From assembly GCF_001598295.1 (NCBI RefSeq), contig NZ_BCYR01000006.1, positions 62,001-126,000 of the forward strand: DNA of 64,000 nucleotides, read 5' to 3'. The first letter of the stretch is position 1. The number at the start of each line of letters is the position of its first letter. Shown here one piece after another: positions 42,461-53,570 of this stretch. The notes below the pieces were generated by a model. It worked only from the letters and a program-made list of their open reading frames with translations, searched no databases and was not told the DNA's origin. Made by a program: the position numbers and the translations under genes. This DNA is from Klebsiella ornithinolytica NBRC 105727 = ATCC 31898. GTDB taxonomy: Bacteria; Pseudomonadota; Gammaproteobacteria; Enterobacterales; Enterobacteriaceae.

Positions 42461-43776
42461 CAACCTAACTCCTTCGCCAGGCGGGCAAAGACATCGCCCC
42501 GTTGTTCGAAACTCTTAAACTGATCGAGGCTGGCACAAGCTGGCGATAACAGCACCATATCGCCCGACTTCAGCAGCGGGGCAATCTGGCGCATCGCCTC
42601 TTCCATCGTCCCGGTTTGCGTCGCCACTTCCGGACGCAGTGCCGCCAGCTGCTCGCCATCGCGACCAAAGCAGTACAGGCGAATATTGTCGCCCGCCAGA
42701 TAACGCTTCAGCGGCGTGAAATCAGCGGATTTCCCATCGCCACCCAGCAGCAGATACAGAGTACCGTCCAGATGCAGCCCGTTCAGCGCCGCTTCGGTAC
42801 TACCGACGTTGGTGGCTTTGGAATCGTTGATCCAACGCACGCCGTTATGATCCAGCACCAGCTGAAAACGATGTGCCAGGCCGGTAAAGGTGGTCAGCGC
42901 CTTGAGACTGCTGGCCCGCGGCAGACCGGCGGCATCAGCCAGCGCCAATGCCGCCAGCGCGTTGCTGTAGTTGTGCTGCCCGGTAATGTGCATCTCTTTG
43001 ACGTTCAGGATCTTCTCACCTTTCACCCGCAGCCAGGTTTCTCCCTGCTGGCGGTTAAGGTGATAGTCGCCGACATCAACGCCGAAGCTGATGCAGCGCT
43101 CATCGGCGCCGCGTACCGGCATCGTCAGCCCATCATCGGCATTCACGATGCAGGTTTTCGCATTTTCATACACCCGCAGTTTGGCCGCACGATACTGCTG
43201 CAGGCCCAGCGGATAGCGGTCCATATGATCCTCGGTCACATTGAGGATCGTCGCGGCCACCGCCCGCAGACTGGAGGTAGTTTCCAGCTGGAAGCTGGAG
43301 AGCTCCAGAACGTACAGTTCGCGGTCCGCATCGAGTAACATCAGGGCCGGCAGGCCGATATTGCCGCCGACGCCAACATTCATGCCGGCCGCTTTTGCCA
43401 TCTCGCCTACCAGCGTCGTCACGGTGCTTTTCCCGTTAGAACCGGTAATAGCGATAACCGGCGCCTGCGCTTCGCGGCAGAACAGCTCAATGTCACCGAC
43501 GATTTCCACGCCGGCATCCGCTGCCGCGCTCAGCGCAGGGTGTGCCAGCGCGATACCAGGGCTTGCCACAATCAGATCCGCTGCCAGCAGCCAGTCTTCA
43601 TTCAGGCCCCCCACGTAGCGTTCCACTTCTTCCGGCAGCTTCTCCAGCCCGGAAGGCGCGACGCGGGTATCCATCACGCGCGGCGTCACGCCGCGCGCCA
43701 TGAAAAAGTCCACGCAAGACAGCCCGGTCATTCCCAGGCCAATAATGACGACTTTTTTACCCTGATAATCTGCCAT
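42460..43776 (-). CDS. murD: UDP-N-acetylmuramoylalanine--D-glutamate ligase
   Basis: MurD adds D-Glu to UDP-MurNAc-L-Ala. The 438 residues equal E. coli MurD. The N-terminal UDP-binding Rossmann loop GLGMTGLS and the ATP loop GSNGKS at 112-117 are clear, with LSSFQLE and NDSKATN in the central and C-terminal domains. It begins two bases after the mraY stop and overlaps ftsW by one base. Confidence 0.97.
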   Translation of the reverse strand: MADYQGKKVVIIGLGMTGLSCVDFFMARGVTPRVMDTRVAPSGLEKLPEEVERYVGGLNEDWLLAADLIVASPGIALAHPALSAAADAGVEIVGDIELFCREAQAPVIAITGSNGKSTVTTLVGEMAKAAGMNVGVGGNIGLPALMLLDADRELYVLELSSFQLETTSSLRAVAATILNVTEDHMDRYPLGLQQYRAAKLRVYENAKTCIVNADDGLTMPVRGADERCISFGVDVGDYHLNRQQGETWLRVKGEKILNVKEMHITGQHNYSNALAALALADAAGLPRASSLKALTTFTGLAHRFQLVLDHNGVRWINDSKATNVGSTEAALNGLHLDGTLYLLLGGDGKSADFTPLKRYLAGDNIRLYCFGRDGEQLAALRPEVATQTGTMEEAMRQIAPLLKSGDMVLLSPACASLDQFKSFEQRGDVFARLAKELG

Positions 43777-43778
43777 GA

Positions 43779-44861
43779 TTAACGTACCTTCAGCGTCGCC
43801 AGGCCAATCAGCACCAGCATCAGCGAAATAATCCAGAAGCGCACGATAACGCGCGGCTCCGGCCAGCCCTTCAGTTCATAGTGGTGGTGAATCGGCGCCA
43901 TACGGAAGATGCGCTGACCGCGCAGCTTGAAGGAACCGACCTGCAAAATAACCGACAGAGTCTCCACCACGAATACGCCACCCATAATCACCAGCAGGAA
44001 CTCCTGACGCAGCAGCACAGCAATGATGCCCAGCGCGCCGCCGAGAGCCAGGGAACCGACATCGCCCATAAAGACCTGCGCCGGATAGGTGTTGAACCAC
44101 AGAAAACCGAGACCCGCGCCCACGATCGCCGTACAGACGATGACCAGTTCCCCGGCGTGGCGCAGATAAGGGATATGCAGATAGTTGGCAAAGTTCATGT
44201 TGCCCGTTGCCCATGCCACCAGCGCGAAGCCCGCCGCCACAAATACGGTCGGCATAATCGCCAGGCCATCAAGACCATCGGTCAGGTTGACCGCATTGCC
44301 GGTACCGACAATCACGAAGTAGGCCAGCAGAATGTACAAGAGCCCCAGCTGAGGCATGATGTCTTTAAAGAACGGTACAACCAGCTGAGTCGCTGGCGTA
44401 TCTTTACCGGCCATATACAGCGCAAACGCAACGCCCAGCGCAATCACCGACATCCAGAAGTACTTCCAGCGGGCGATCAACCCTTTGGTGTCTTTACGCA
44501 CGACCTTACGGTAGTCATCGACGAAACCGATGATGCCGTAGCCTATCAGCACGGTCAGCACACACCATACGTACGGGTTGGACGGATAGGCCCACAGCAG
44601 GACAGAGACCACAATGGCGGTCAGGATCATAATCCCGCCCATGGTTGGGGTGCCTTTCTTGCTGAAATGCGATTCCGGGCCGTCGCTACGTACGACCTGA
44701 CCGAAGGAGAGTTTTTGCAGACGGGCGATCATGCGCGGGCCCATCCACAAAGAGATGAACAGCGCGGTCAGCAGGCTGACGATGGCGCGAAACGTCAGAT
44801 AGGAAAAGACGTTAAAGCCGGAATAATATTTGACCAGATGTTCGGCCAGCCATACTAACAT
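43779..44861 (-). CDS. mraY: Phospho-N-acetylmuramoyl-pentapeptide transferase MraY
   Basis: MraY transfers phospho-MurNAc-pentapeptide to undecaprenyl phosphate, giving lipid I, and is an integral membrane enzyme with ten helices. The 360-residue length matches. Catalytic Asp motifs [19 protein letters not shown] and [12 protein letters not shown] are all present, as is the family-specific HHHYELKGW near the C-terminus. It overlaps murF by seven bases. Confidence 0.98.
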   Translation of the reverse strand: MLVWLAEHLVKYYSGFNVFSYLTFRAIVSLLTALFISLWMGPRMIARLQKLSFGQVVRSDGPESHFSKKGTPTMGGIMILTAIVVSVLLWAYPSNPYVWCVLTVLIGYGIIGFVDDYRKVVRKDTKGLIARWKYFWMSVIALGVAFALYMAGKDTPATQLVVPFFKDIMPQLGLLYILLAYFVIVGTGNAVNLTDGLDGLAIMPTVFVAAGFALVAWATGNMNFANYLHIPYLRHAGELVIVCTAIVGAGLGFLWFNTYPAQVFMGDVGSLALGGALGIIAVLLRQEFLLVIMGGVFVVETLSVILQVGSFKLRGQRIFRMAPIHHHYELKGWPEPRVIVRFWIISLMLVLIGLATLKVR

Positions 44862-46213
44862 GTTCCATTCTCCTGTAATGCGCGTGCTACCTCTTCCATG
44901 GCGGCACTACGTGAACCCTTCACTAAAATGGTGATGATCTTGTGTTCCGCCGTCAGCTCGCGTAGTCGGGCCACCAGCGATGCTTTATCGCTGAGATGCT
45001 CGCCCACGCCGCTGGCGCGGCTAATTTCTGCGCTCAGCACGCCGGTGCTGAGTACCCGATCAAGCCCTGCCGCTTTTGCCGCTTCGCCAACCTGACGATG
45101 GCATGCCTCGCTTTCCGTACCCAGCTCGGCCATATCACCCACGACCAGCACCCGGTAGCCCGGCATCTCGGACAGCACCTGCACTGCGGCAGTCATTGAA
45201 CCGACGTTGGCATTGTAGGAATCATCAAGCAGCAGCTGGTTTTCGGCGAGCGTAATGGGAAACAGCCGTCCCGGCACCGCTTTCAGCTGCGCCAGACCGG
45301 CTTTCACCGCATTTAAGTCGGCGCCCACCGCCATCGCCAGCGAGGCAGCAGCCAGCGCGTTGGCGATATTGTGGCGACCCGGCAGCGGCAGCAGAACATC
45401 CACGCTTCCCATCGGGGTTTGCAGCGTAAATTCTGTCCCGTGGCTGGTAATATGAATCTGGCTAGCCGCAAAATCGCTGTTGGCCGCATTCGGCGAGAAA
45501 CGCCATACCTTGCGTGCGCCAATCACGCTTTGCCAGTTCAGCCAGTCGTTATTGTCAGCATTCAGGATGGCAATGCCGTTTTCCGGCAGACCGGTAAATA
45601 TTTCGCCCTTCGCTTTCGCCACGCCCGCCAGGGAGCCGAAGCCTTCAAGGTGAGCGGCGGCCAGATTGTTGACCAGGGCAGCTTCCGGGCGCGTCAGACT
45701 GACGGTCCAGGCAATTTCGCCCTGATGGTTAGCGCCTAATTCGATTACCGCATAGCGATGCTCTGGAGTCAGGCGCAGCAGCGTCATCGGGACGCCAATG
45801 TCATTATTCAGGTTGCCGGCGGTATAGAGCGTATTGCCGCACTGACCGAGAATCGCCGCCGTCATCTCTTTCACCGACGTTTTCCCGGAAGAGCCGGTCA
45901 GCGCCACAACGCGGGCCGGCACCTGCTGACGAACCCACGCCGCCAGCTCGCCAAAGGCCAGGCGGGTATCTTTCACCACCACCTGAGGTAAATCACACTC
46001 CAGCTGACGGCTGACCAACAGCGCGCCAGCGCCGGCTTGTTTCGCCTGCTCCGCGAAATCGTGAGCATCAAAACGCTCGCCCTTTAAGGCAACGAACAGG
46101 CAGCCTGCCGTAATCTTACGGGTATCCGACGTGACCTCATCGACGGCCAGATCGCAACCATGCAGTTCACCGCGCGTCACGTCGGCGAGCTGGCTTAACA
46201 TCAAGCGAATCAT
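44855..46213 (-). CDS. murF: UDP-MurNAc-tripeptide--D-Ala-D-Ala ligase
   Basis: MurF completes the soluble pentapeptide precursor using the product of DdlB. The 452 residues equal E. coli MurF. The ATP loop GSSGKT is at 107-112, with [23 protein letters not shown] and [11 protein letters not shown] downstream. The ATG overlaps the murE stop by four bases (ATGA). Confidence 0.97.
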   Translation of the reverse strand: MIRLMLSQLADVTRGELHGCDLAVDEVTSDTRKITAGCLFVALKGERFDAHDFAEQAKQAGAGALLVSRQLECDLPQVVVKDTRLAFGELAAWVRQQVPARVVALTGSSGKTSVKEMTAAILGQCGNTLYTAGNLNNDIGVPMTLLRLTPEHRYAVIELGANHQGEIAWTVSLTRPEAALVNNLAAAHLEGFGSLAGVAKAKGEIFTGLPENGIAILNADNNDWLNWQSVIGARKVWRFSPNAANSDFAASQIHITSHGTEFTLQTPMGSVDVLLPLPGRHNIANALAAASLAMAVGADLNAVKAGLAQLKAVPGRLFPITLAENQLLLDDSYNANVGSMTAAVQVLSEMPGYRVLVVGDMAELGTESEACHRQVGEAAKAAGLDRVLSTGVLSAEISRASGVGEHLSDKASLVARLRELTAEHKIITILVKGSRSAAMEEVARALQENGTC

Positions 46214-47697
46214 GCTACCGCTCCCAGCAGACGGGCTACGGTGACGCGATCGGAGTAGTCAAGACGACGGTTGCCAACAATCTGGTAATCCTCATGACCT
46301 TTGCCAGCGACCAGTACGACATCCCCCTCGGCAGCCTGCATCACGGCGTTTGTCACCGCTTCAGCCCGGCCTTCTTTCACCTTCGCGTGTCCGGCGTCAA
46401 CCATACCAGCGAGGATATCGTTGATGATGGCGCGAGGCTCTTCGGTGCGCGGGTTGTCATCGGTCACCACAACAATATCGGCAAACTCTTCGGCGATGGC
46501 GCCCATCAGCGGACGTTTGCCCTTATCGCGATCGCCGCCGCAGCCGAAGACGCACCACAGCTTGCCGTTACAATGCAGACGCGCCGCCTGGAGCGCTTTT
46601 TCCAGCGCATCCGGGGTATGGGCATAATCCACCACCACGGTCGGTTTACCCGGCGCGCTGAACACTTCCATACGGCCACAGACCGGCTGCAGACGAGCCG
46701 CGGTTTTCAGCAGCTCAGCCAGCGGATAGCCCAGGGCCAGCAGCGTGGCCAGCGCCAGCAGTAGGTTGCTGACGTTAAAGGCGCCCATCAGGCGGCTTTC
46801 AACTTCGCCCTTGCCCCAGCTGGAATCAAACTGGATGGTGGCCCCGCTATCGTGATAGTTCACCGCCGTAGCCTTCAGCCAGCGGCCGTGACAGTCCGGG
46901 TTAATACGATCTTCCATCGATACGGCAACCGCGTCCGGTAGCTTCGCCAGCCAGCGGCGGCCCACTTCATCATCGGCGTTGACGATAGCCTGTCCGCAAT
47001 GATGGGTGGAATAAAGCAGCCATTTTGCCGCTTCGTAATGTTCCATATCACCGTGATAATCCAGGTGATCGCGGCTCAGGTTTGTAAAGACCGATGCGGC
47101 AAACTGCAGCGCCGCCACGCGCTGCTGAACCAGACCGTGGGAAGAGACTTCCATGGCCGCGAAGGTAGCGCCCTGCCCTGCCAGGCCTGAAAGCACGTGC
47201 TGAACATCGACTGCTGAACCGGTGGTATTTTCCGTCGGAATTACCTTGTCCAGCAGACCGTTGCCAACTGTTCCCATCACCGCACTGGTTTCGCCAAGCA
47301 AGCTGGCCCACTGCGCCAGCAGCTGCGTGGTGGTGGTTTTACCGTTGGTACCGGTGACGCCAATCAGGCGCAGTTGCTCTGAAGGCTGATGGTAAAAACG
47401 CCCGGCCAGCGCGGATAAGCGCTCGTTGAGCTGGCTGAGATAAATGACCGGCACGCCGTGCATTTCACGGATTTCGCCGTCAGCAGCCTCATCTTTGGCC
47501 TCTGCAATAATGGCAGCAACACCTTGCGCTATCGCCTGCGGGATATAACGACGCCCGTCCGCCTGATGACCTAATACCGCGACAAAGAGATCGCCGGAAG
47601 CAGCCACCCGGCTGTCCAGCGTCATCTCTCGCAGAATTCGCTCCGGCGCATTTGGCACCCACGGAGCGAGAAGGTCGCGCAAATTACGATCTGCCAC
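46210..47697 (-). CDS. murE: UDP-MurNAc-L-Ala-D-Glu--meso-diaminopimelate ligase
   Basis: MurE adds meso-diaminopimelate to the precursor; the diaminopimelate-specific motif [11 protein letters not shown] supports this substrate rather than lysine. The 495-residue protein has the ATP loop GTNGKT at 116-121. The start codon is GTG within the 3' end of ftsI, a 14-base overlap that is also seen in E. coli and implies translational coupling. Confidence 0.97.
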   Translation of the reverse strand: MADRNLRDLLAPWVPNAPERILREMTLDSRVAASGDLFVAVLGHQADGRRYIPQAIAQGVAAIIAEAKDEAADGEIREMHGVPVIYLSQLNERLSALAGRFYHQPSEQLRLIGVTGTNGKTTTTQLLAQWASLLGETSAVMGTVGNGLLDKVIPTENTTGSAVDVQHVLSGLAGQGATFAAMEVSSHGLVQQRVAALQFAASVFTNLSRDHLDYHGDMEHYEAAKWLLYSTHHCGQAIVNADDEVGRRWLAKLPDAVAVSMEDRINPDCHGRWLKATAVNYHDSGATIQFDSSWGKGEVESRLMGAFNVSNLLLALATLLALGYPLAELLKTAARLQPVCGRMEVFSAPGKPTVVVDYAHTPDALEKALQAARLHCNGKLWCVFGCGGDRDKGKRPLMGAIAEEFADIVVVTDDNPRTEEPRAIINDILAGMVDAGHAKVKEGRAEAVTNAVMQAAEGDVVLVAGKGHEDYQIVGNRRLDYSDRVTVARLLGAVA

Positions 47698-49450
47698 CTG
47701 TTCCCTCGCCTTGATTAATCACAAATTCACTTTTTTCGCCCGTTGCCAACGCATCCGGCTCGATGTTCATGGTGCGCAGTACGCCGCCCATGATGGCACC
47801 GAAGACCGGTGCGGAAACGGCGCCGCCGTAGTATTTACCCGCCTGCGGGTCGTTGATCACCACCACCAGCGCAAAACGCGGGTGGCTGGCGGGCGCAACG
47901 CCTGCGGTGTAAGCAATATATTTGTTGATGTAGCGGCCATCTGGCCCCACTTTCTTCGCCGTACCGGTTTTGATCGCAATGCGGTAGCCTTTAATTGCCG
48001 CCTTCACGCCGCCGCCACCGGGCAGCGCCACGCTTTCCATCATATGCACGACGGTACGAACGAGAGGTTCCGGGAACACGCGCTCACCGGGAACCGGTGG
48101 ATCAACTTTGGTAATCGACAGCGGGCGATAGATGCCATAACTGCCGATCGTTGCATAGACTCGCGCTAACTGTAACGGCGTTACCATTAGCCCGTAGCCG
48201 AAAGAAAAGGTGGCCCTCTCTATGTCAGACCACCGTTGTTTTTGAGGATATAAGCCACTGCGTTCTCCGACCAACCCCAAATTGGTCGCTTTTCCGAGTC
48301 CAAAACGTGAGTAAGTATCTACTAACGCTGAGGACGGCATCGCTAACGCCAGCTTGGAGACACCGACGTTACTCGACTTCTGTAATACCCCGGTCAGGGT
48401 CAATTCGCTATAGCGCGCCACGTCTTTGATCTCGTGGCCGTTAATCCGGTAAGGAATGGTATTCAGCACGGTATTTTCGTTCACAATGCCGCGCTGTAGC
48501 GCCGTCATCACCACCATTGGCTTGACCGTCGAACCCGGTTCAAACACGTCGGTGATGGCGCGGTTACGCATGATGTCCTTCGCCGTACCGGAGAAATTAT
48601 TCGGGTTATAAGAGGGGCTGTTCGCCATCGCCAGCACTTCGCCAGTGCTGACATCGACCAGAACCGCACTCCCCGATTCGGCTTTGTTAAACGCCACGGC
48701 ATTATTCAGTTCGCGATAAACTAACGCCTGCAGACGCTCATCGATACTCAACGCCAGATTGTGCGCGGCCTGGCTGTCGGTAGAGGAGATATCTTCAATA
48801 ACGCGGCCGTAGCGGTCTTTACGCACGATGCGTTCCCCGGGTTGACCGGTCAGCCATTTATCAAAGCTCTTCTCGACGCCTTCAATCCCCTGGCTATCCA
48901 CGTTGGTGAAGCCAATGAGGTGAGCGGTAACTTCACCTGACGGGTAGTAACGGCGCGACTCTTCGCGCATGTGAATCCCTGGCAGCTTCAGCTTCTTGAT
49001 GTAATCCGCCATATCAGGATTAACCTGACGCGCCAGATAGATAAAACGCATTCTTGGATTGGTGTTGATGCGCGATGCCAGCTGATCCAGCGGCATGTTT
49101 AACGCATCGGCCAACGCCTTCCAGCGGTTATCGAGAGTGACACCGCCGGCATCGTGCAGCTCTTTCGGATCCGCCCAGATAGCCTTCACCGGCACACTCA
49201 CCGCCAGCGGGCGGCCGGAGCGGTCGGTAATCATTCCGCGGGCGGTGGAGACTTCCTGCACGCGTAAAGAACGCATATCACCCTGACGAACCAGCATGTC
49301 CGGGCTGATCACCTGTAGCCAGGCCACGCGACCCAGCAGGAAACCCAGCGCGATTAAAATACACCCGCACAGCAACGCAAAACGCCAGCTAATAAAGCTG
49401 GCCTGTTCTTCCTGACGTTTTGGTTTTAGCGTTTTCGGCGCTGCTTTCAT
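47684..49450 (-). CDS. ftsI: Penicillin-binding protein 3 (septal transpeptidase)
   Basis: FtsI is the bitopic class B PBP that crosslinks septal peptidoglycan and is the target of aztreonam-type beta-lactams. The 588 residues equal E. coli. There is one N-terminal membrane helix (about 20-40), a PBP dimer domain, then the transpeptidase with SxxK GSTVKPM (S307), SSN (QKSSNVGVS) and KTGT ([10 protein letters not shown]). ATG at 49450 is used by homology; a TTG nine bases upstream is nearer the AAGGA and is possible. It ends [12 protein letters not shown], as in E. coli. Confidence 0.97.
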   Translation of the reverse strand: MKAAPKTLKPKRQEEQASFISWRFALLCGCILIALGFLLGRVAWLQVISPDMLVRQGDMRSLRVQEVSTARGMITDRSGRPLAVSVPVKAIWADPKELHDAGGVTLDNRWKALADALNMPLDQLASRINTNPRMRFIYLARQVNPDMADYIKKLKLPGIHMREESRRYYPSGEVTAHLIGFTNVDSQGIEGVEKSFDKWLTGQPGERIVRKDRYGRVIEDISSTDSQAAHNLALSIDERLQALVYRELNNAVAFNKAESGSAVLVDVSTGEVLAMANSPSYNPNNFSGTAKDIMRNRAITDVFEPGSTVKPMVVMTALQRGIVNENTVLNTIPYRINGHEIKDVARYSELTLTGVLQKSSNVGVSKLALAMPSSALVDTYSRFGLGKATNLGLVGERSGLYPQKQRWSDIERATFSFGYGLMVTPLQLARVYATIGSYGIYRPLSITKVDPPVPGERVFPEPLVRTVVHMMESVALPGGGGVKAAIKGYRIAIKTGTAKKVGPDGRYINKYIAYTAGVAPASHPRFALVVVINDPQAGKYYGGAVSAPVFGAIMGGVLRTMNIEPDALATGEKSEFVINQGEGTGGRS

Positions 49451-49465
49451 GCGTCGCAATAATCC

Positions 49466-49831
49466 TTATTTTTGTACAACGATATTTTCTTGTGATGGAT
49501 CAACGTGTTGCATCTGCAACTTCTCGGTCGCGATCCGCTCAACCCGACTATGATCGCCGAGCGCGTTCTCTTCGAGGATCAGGTTTCGCCATTCAATATC
49601 CAGCGCGTCACGTTCCAGAACCAGTTGTTCACGCTGCGCGGTTAGCAGACGGGTATGGTGAGCCGTCGTCACCACGGTAATCGCCGTAATGATGATGCAA
49701 ATGAACAGGCAGAGTGGCAGCTTCCCAAACCGCAGAAGATCGTCCCCGATAACGCCAGGCAAGGCATGGCGCTCGTTGCTTCCTAACGATCCTTTAACTT
49801 TGCTTAAGGCTTCTGTCACTCTGCCGATCAT
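49466..49831 (-). CDS. ftsL: Divisome protein FtsL
   Basis: FtsL is a small bitopic protein that joins FtsB and FtsQ and activates FtsWI. The 121 residues equal E. coli FtsL. There is one membrane helix (about 35-57, [19 protein letters not shown]), followed by a periplasmic leucine-zipper-like coiled coil ([20 protein letters not shown]). The ATG overlaps the rsmH stop by four bases and ftsI follows after 15 bases. Confidence 0.96.
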   Translation of the reverse strand: MIGRVTEALSKVKGSLGSNERHALPGVIGDDLLRFGKLPLCLFICIIITAITVVTTAHHTRLLTAQREQLVLERDALDIEWRNLILEENALGDHSRVERIATEKLQMQHVDPSQENIVVQK

Positions 49832-50769
49832 GCGTTCGTCCTCTCTGCAATGCGCAGAACTGAACTACGGGCCCGTGGATTCTCTGCCACCTCTTCTTCG
49901 CCCGGCATCAACTTGCCTAGTGCTCGCAACTCACGGCCACCCAGTTTTTTGAGCTGCTCTTCGGTCATTGGTAACCCGGCCGGAACCTGCGGACCGCGGC
50001 TTTGCTCACGCATGAAGCGCTTCACAATACGGTCTTCCAGCGAGTGGAAACTGATGATCGAAAGCCGCCCGCCCGGGGCCAGCACGCTGAGCGAGCTTTT
50101 TAGCGCCTGCTCTATCTCCTCCAGTTCACTGTTCACCCAGATGCGCACCGCCTGGAAGGTACGGGTCGCGGGATGTTTGAATTTGTCCTTCACCGGCGTC
50201 GCCGCCGTCACCACTTCCGCCAGCTCTTTCGTACGGGTCATGGGCTCGATACGGTTACGCTCAACGATGGCGCGCGCGATGCGCTTACCGAAGCGCTCTT
50301 CGCCAAAGGTTTTAATCACCCAGGCGATATCCGCTTCGTCCGCCGTCTGCAACCACTCGGCGGCAGACTGGCCGCGAGTGGGGTCCATACGCATATCCAG
50401 CGGACCATCGCGCATAAACGAGAAGCCACGCTCGGCATCATCAAGCTGAGGTGAAGAGACACCAAGATCGAGAAGAATACCGTCGATCTTGCCAGTTAGT
50501 CCGCGCTCACTCACATAATCAGCCAGCGCAGAGAAAGGTCCATGTACGATGGAAAAGCGAGGGTCATCGATGGTCTTCGCCACGGCGATAGCCTGCGGAT
50601 CGCGATCGATAGCCAGCAAGCGTCCTTCCGCTCCCAGTTGGGAAAGGATCAGGCGCGAGTGTCCACCGCGACCAAAGGTCCCATCAATGTAGATACCATC
50701 CGGACGAATATTCAGGCCGTTAACCGCTTCATCCAGAAGTACCGTAGTGTGTTTAAAATTTTCCATCAT
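49828..50769 (-). CDS. rsmH: 16S rRNA (cytosine-1402 N4)-methyltransferase
   Basis: RsmH methylates N4 of C1402 in the ribosomal decoding centre. The 313 residues equal E. coli RsmH (MraW). The SAM-binding loop [14 protein letters not shown] is at 29-42 and the family motif [13 protein letters not shown] is clear. The first of two adjacent ATGs (50769), one base after the mraZ stop, is used; a longer opening within mraZ lacks homology. Confidence 0.97.
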   Translation of the reverse strand: MMENFKHTTVLLDEAVNGLNIRPDGIYIDGTFGRGGHSRLILSQLGAEGRLLAIDRDPQAIAVAKTIDDPRFSIVHGPFSALADYVSERGLTGKIDGILLDLGVSSPQLDDAERGFSFMRDGPLDMRMDPTRGQSAAEWLQTADEADIAWVIKTFGEERFGKRIARAIVERNRIEPMTRTKELAEVVTAATPVKDKFKHPATRTFQAVRIWVNSELEEIEQALKSSLSVLAPGGRLSIISFHSLEDRIVKRFMREQSRGPQVPAGLPMTEEQLKKLGGRELRALGKLMPGEEEVAENPRARSSVLRIAERTNA

Positions 50770-50770
50770 G

Positions 50771-51229
50771 TTATAGAGACAAATCCTGCAGACGCTCCGA
50801 CAACGCGTCGGTCGACGACTGCTCAGCGTCGATATCTTCCTTGACCCGTTGATACCAGGTCGTTTCATCCCACAGTTCAAACTTATTGAACTGTCCGACC
50901 AGCATCACTTCTTTTGTCAGCCCGGCATGCTGCCGTAACACCGGCGCAATCAGGAGACGCCCGGCATTATCCATCTGACATTCGCTGGCATGACCCAAAA
51001 GCAGGCGCTGGACGCGCCGCTCAACGGGATTCATGCTCGATAAACGCGACAATTTTTGCTCGATGATTTCCCATTCAGGCAAGGGGTAAAGCAGCAGGCA
51101 CGGGTGATGAATGTCAATGGTACAAACCAGTTGACCGGAAGCGTCTTCGATCAGCCCGTCGCGGTAACGCGTCGGTACGGCCAGACGGCCTTTGCTGTCG
51201 AGATTGACTAACGTTGCCCCACGGAACAT
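50771..51229 (-). CDS. mraZ: Transcriptional regulator MraZ
   Basis: MraZ is an AbrB-like repressor of its own division and wall operon. The 152 residues equal E. coli MraZ, with two SpoVT-AbrB half-domains each carrying the DxxxR motif (DSKGR near residue 11 and DNAGR in the second half). The ATG at 51229 is preceded by GAGG. Its operator repeats lie 19-43 bases upstream (51248-51272), between the promoter and the start codon. Confidence 0.97.
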   Translation of the reverse strand: MFRGATLVNLDSKGRLAVPTRYRDGLIEDASGQLVCTIDIHHPCLLLYPLPEWEIIEQKLSRLSSMNPVERRVQRLLLGHASECQMDNAGRLLIAPVLRQHAGLTKEVMLVGQFNKFELWDETTWYQRVKEDIDAEQSSTDALSERLQDLSL

Positions 51230-51247
51230 GCCAGCCTCACCCCTTTT

Positions 51248-51272
51248 CGCCACTTTAACCCACAAATTCCCA
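51248..51272 (-). promoter_or_regulatory. MraZ operator (direct repeats)
   Basis: On the minus strand TGGGA, TGGGT and TGGCG recur with exact 10-base periodicity at 51268-51272, 51258-51262 and 51248-51252; a fourth weaker copy, GGGTG, is at 51238-51242. This fits the MraZ site of TGGGN repeats separated by five bases. Confidence 0.88.
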
Positions 51273-51280
51273 CCAGAAGG

Positions 51281-51310
51281 AGTTTACGGAGCGGAGGAAA
51301 AGCTTGTCAA
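51281..51310 (-). promoter_or_regulatory. Pmra, main promoter of the division and wall cluster
   Basis: On the minus strand a consensus TTGACA (51305-51310) and TAAACT (51281-51286) are separated by 18 bases, just upstream of the MraZ repeats. The E. coli mra promoter has the same elements. Confidence 0.82.
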
Positions 51311-51803
51311 GCCAGCACGAATACCAACGAAGCTCAAAAACCCATTATTTGCAGCCGATATTAGGCCTGATGAAATAATCATCAACAAACGAGGCAAATT
51401 AACGCTATGAATACGTGTAAGAAAACAACCAACAAATTCGTAACAGTTAAAAGCAACAAAATATCTTCGGTGGGAAAATATAAAGTGTCAGTTTGCGACG
51501 CGAGCGGCATTTTAGGCGATTATGATGTCCGTTAACAGTGCCTGTTACCGTCAGAGAAGCACTCTTGTCGCGGGTTGCGGGGAGATGAGCGGGTGATGAG
51601 CCGTAAAATGAGTGTTAATTCAGCGATTAACTTAATGAATGTAACAAAATAATACAAATAAAGACTGATTTAACTTTTTTTTATCGCTAACGGGGGCCGT
51701 AAAGCGGTAACTCCAGAATAAAACAAAATAATGCGTAAAGAAGTTTAGGGATTTGTCTGAAAGCGATTCAAATTTACTTTTTTATGGTAATTTGTACGGA
51801 TTA
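51311..51803. other. Long intergenic region mraZ-cra
   Basis: About 490 bases, AT-rich around 51610-51790 with poly-T and poly-A runs, and no credible gene. The E. coli chromosome has a similarly long gap here. I see no repeat or RNA gene; a function, if any, is not evident. Confidence 0.5.
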
Positions 51804-51828
51804 TCGCCAGACGACTTTCGTCTGGCGA
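51804..51828 (-). terminator. Hairpin after cra
   Basis: TCGCCAGACGA / TCGTCTGGCGA is a perfect 11-bp stem with a CTT loop, 63 bases after the cra stop. The following bases on the minus strand are A/T-rich but lack a clean U-run. Confidence 0.6.
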
Positions 51829-51891
51829 GTCACGCCACTCTTTTCCGGGTTTTTGACACACGCAGAGGCCGGCGATCGAAAGCCTGGCGCA

Positions 51892-52896
51892 TCAGCGACG
51901 GTTCAAACTTCCCCGGCGATACAAATTACGACGGATACGGCTTAATCCTGGTTTTGGCTTACGCGGCTCATCAAGGCTGGCGAGGACAATTTCCAGCACG
52001 CGTTCCGCTACATCGCGGTGGCGCTGGGCCACGGCCAGTACCGGACACTGCAGGAAGTCGAGCAGCTCATTGTCGCCGAAGGTCGCAATAGCCAGTTCGG
52101 ACGGCAGCTTCCCTTCCCGACGCAGCGTCACATCCATCACCCCCTGCAACAGCGGAAATGAGGTGGTGAACAGCGCCTGCGGCATGGGATGCGTTTCCAG
52201 CCATTTCTCAAACAGCTGCCCTGCCGCTTCGCGTTCAAAGCTGTTGGCGTACAGATACTGCACTTCACGCGGATCGTCATTCCACGCGGTACGGAAGCCC
52301 TGTTCACGCAGAAAACTGACCGACAGCTCCGGTAGCGCACCAAGATACAGGACGTTTTCCCCCGGGAATTTGCGCAGTTCAGCGGCCAGCATTTCGGCGT
52401 CATCCTGATCGGCGCCAACAACGCTGGTGAAATGCTCGCGATCGAGCGCGCGATCCAGGGCGACAATCGGGAAAGGATCGTTGGCCCAGCGTTGATAGAA
52501 CGGGTGCTCAGGCGGTAATGACGTCGAGACGATAATGGCATCCACCTGGCGCTGTAGCAGATGCTCAATGCAGCGCATCTCGTTGTCAGGCTGATCTTCC
52601 GAACAGGCGATCAGCAGCTGATAGCCGCGCTGGCGCGCCTGACGCTCAAGATAGTTAGCAATACGGGTATAGCTGGTATTTTCCAGATCGGGAATCACCA
52701 GACCAATAGAACGCGTGCGTCCTGCACGCAAGCCAGCAGCGACCGCATTCGGATGGTAGTTGTGCTCACGAACGACGGCCATAACCTTTTCGACCGTTTT
52801 GTCGCTGACGCGGTACTGTTTCGCTTTACCGTTAATCACATAGCTAGCGGTGGTACGCGAGACACCGGCCAGCCGGGCGATTTCATCCAGTTTCAC
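51892..52896 (-). CDS. cra: Catabolite repressor/activator Cra (FruR)
   Basis: Cra is a LacI-family global regulator of carbon flow, released from DNA by fructose phosphates. The 334 residues equal E. coli. The N-terminal helix-turn-helix ([20 protein letters not shown]) and hinge are almost identical to E. coli, so the DNA site should be the same; divergence is mostly in the effector domain. The GTG at 52896 with AAGGGG upstream is the homologous start. The frame upstream is open for 39 more codons with no stop, where E. coli has the separate leader peptide gene fruL. Confidence 0.97.
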   Translation of the reverse strand: MKLDEIARLAGVSRTTASYVINGKAKQYRVSDKTVEKVMAVVREHNYHPNAVAAGLRAGRTRSIGLVIPDLENTSYTRIANYLERQARQRGYQLLIACSEDQPDNEMRCIEHLLQRQVDAIIVSTSLPPEHPFYQRWANDPFPIVALDRALDREHFTSVVGADQDDAEMLAAELRKFPGENVLYLGALPELSVSFLREQGFRTAWNDDPREVQYLYANSFEREAAGQLFEKWLETHPMPQALFTTSFPLLQGVMDVTLRREGKLPSELAIATFGDNELLDFLQCPVLAVAQRHRDVAERVLEIVLASLDEPRKPKPGLSRIRRNLYRRGSLNRR

Positions 52897-53021
52897 AATT
52901 GCCCCTTGGGTAATGAGTACAGAACATAACCTTTCTTCAGCTATGGATTCATTTTCATAACATCTAAACGCAGAATAGTTAGCGCAGCAACCGGTTTTGT
53001 CTACAGTTCCCACCGATTTCG

Positions 53022-53051
53022 CAAAAAAATAACCCGACAGATTGTGTCGGG
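53022..53051 (-). terminator. Rho-independent terminator of ilvIH
   Basis: On the minus strand CCCGACA / TGTCGGG (53033-53051) is followed by TTATTTTTTT, 25 bases after the ilvH stop. Confidence 0.92.
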
Positions 53052-53076
53052 CTATTTTTACGTCAGTTTCAGGGAC

Positions 53077-53568
53077 TCAGCGCATGATTTTGTCGCCGCG
53101 CGAGAGTCCTACCACACCGGAGCGTGCCACTTCAACAATCCGCGCAACGTCGCGTAACGAAGCAATAAAGGCATCCAGTTTATCGCTGGTCCCTACCAGC
53201 TGGACGGTATACAGTGACGGCGTGACATCGATGATTTGCCCGCGGAAAATCTCCGTGTTGCGCTTCACCTCTTCACGGCCAAAACCGCTCGCCTGGACTT
53301 TCACCAGCATAATTTCACGCTCAACGTGCGAATTCTGCCCCAGCTCGCTGACACGCAGTACATCCACCAGCTTATGCAGCTGTTTTTCAATTTGCTCGAT
53401 CGCTTTCTCATCGCCAACGGTCTGGATAGTCATTCTCGAAAGCGTCGGATCGTCGGTGGGGGCCACCGTCAGGCTTTCAATGTTATACCCGCGCTGTGCG
53501 AAAAGGCCGATGACGCGTGATAAGGCGCCTGATTCGTTTTCCAGTAAGACAGATAATATCCGGCGCAT
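53077..53568 (-). CDS. ilvH: Acetohydroxyacid synthase III regulatory (small) subunit
   Basis: IlvH binds IlvI, stabilises it and confers valine feedback inhibition. The 163 residues equal E. coli, with an N-terminal ACT domain ([20 protein letters not shown] through about residue 78) and a C-terminal dimer domain. It starts two bases after the ilvI stop (TGATTATG), so its translation probably depends on ribosomes finishing ilvI; the ilvI frameshift could reduce its expression. Confidence 0.96.
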   Translation of the reverse strand: MRRILSVLLENESGALSRVIGLFAQRGYNIESLTVAPTDDPTLSRMTIQTVGDEKAIEQIEKQLHKLVDVLRVSELGQNSHVEREIMLVKVQASGFGREEVKRNTEIFRGQIIDVTPSLYTVQLVGTSDKLDAFIASLRDVARIVEVARSGVVGLSRGDKIMR

Positions 53569-53570
53569 AA

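Noticed and set aside
49448-49459. Alternative TTG start of ftsI
   Set aside because: Not excluded, but the ATG three codons later gives the 588-residue length of the E. coli protein.
51311-51803. Search for an sRNA or small gene in the mraZ-cra gap
   Set aside because: No promoter-terminator pair or ribosome-site-supported frame was found by eye.
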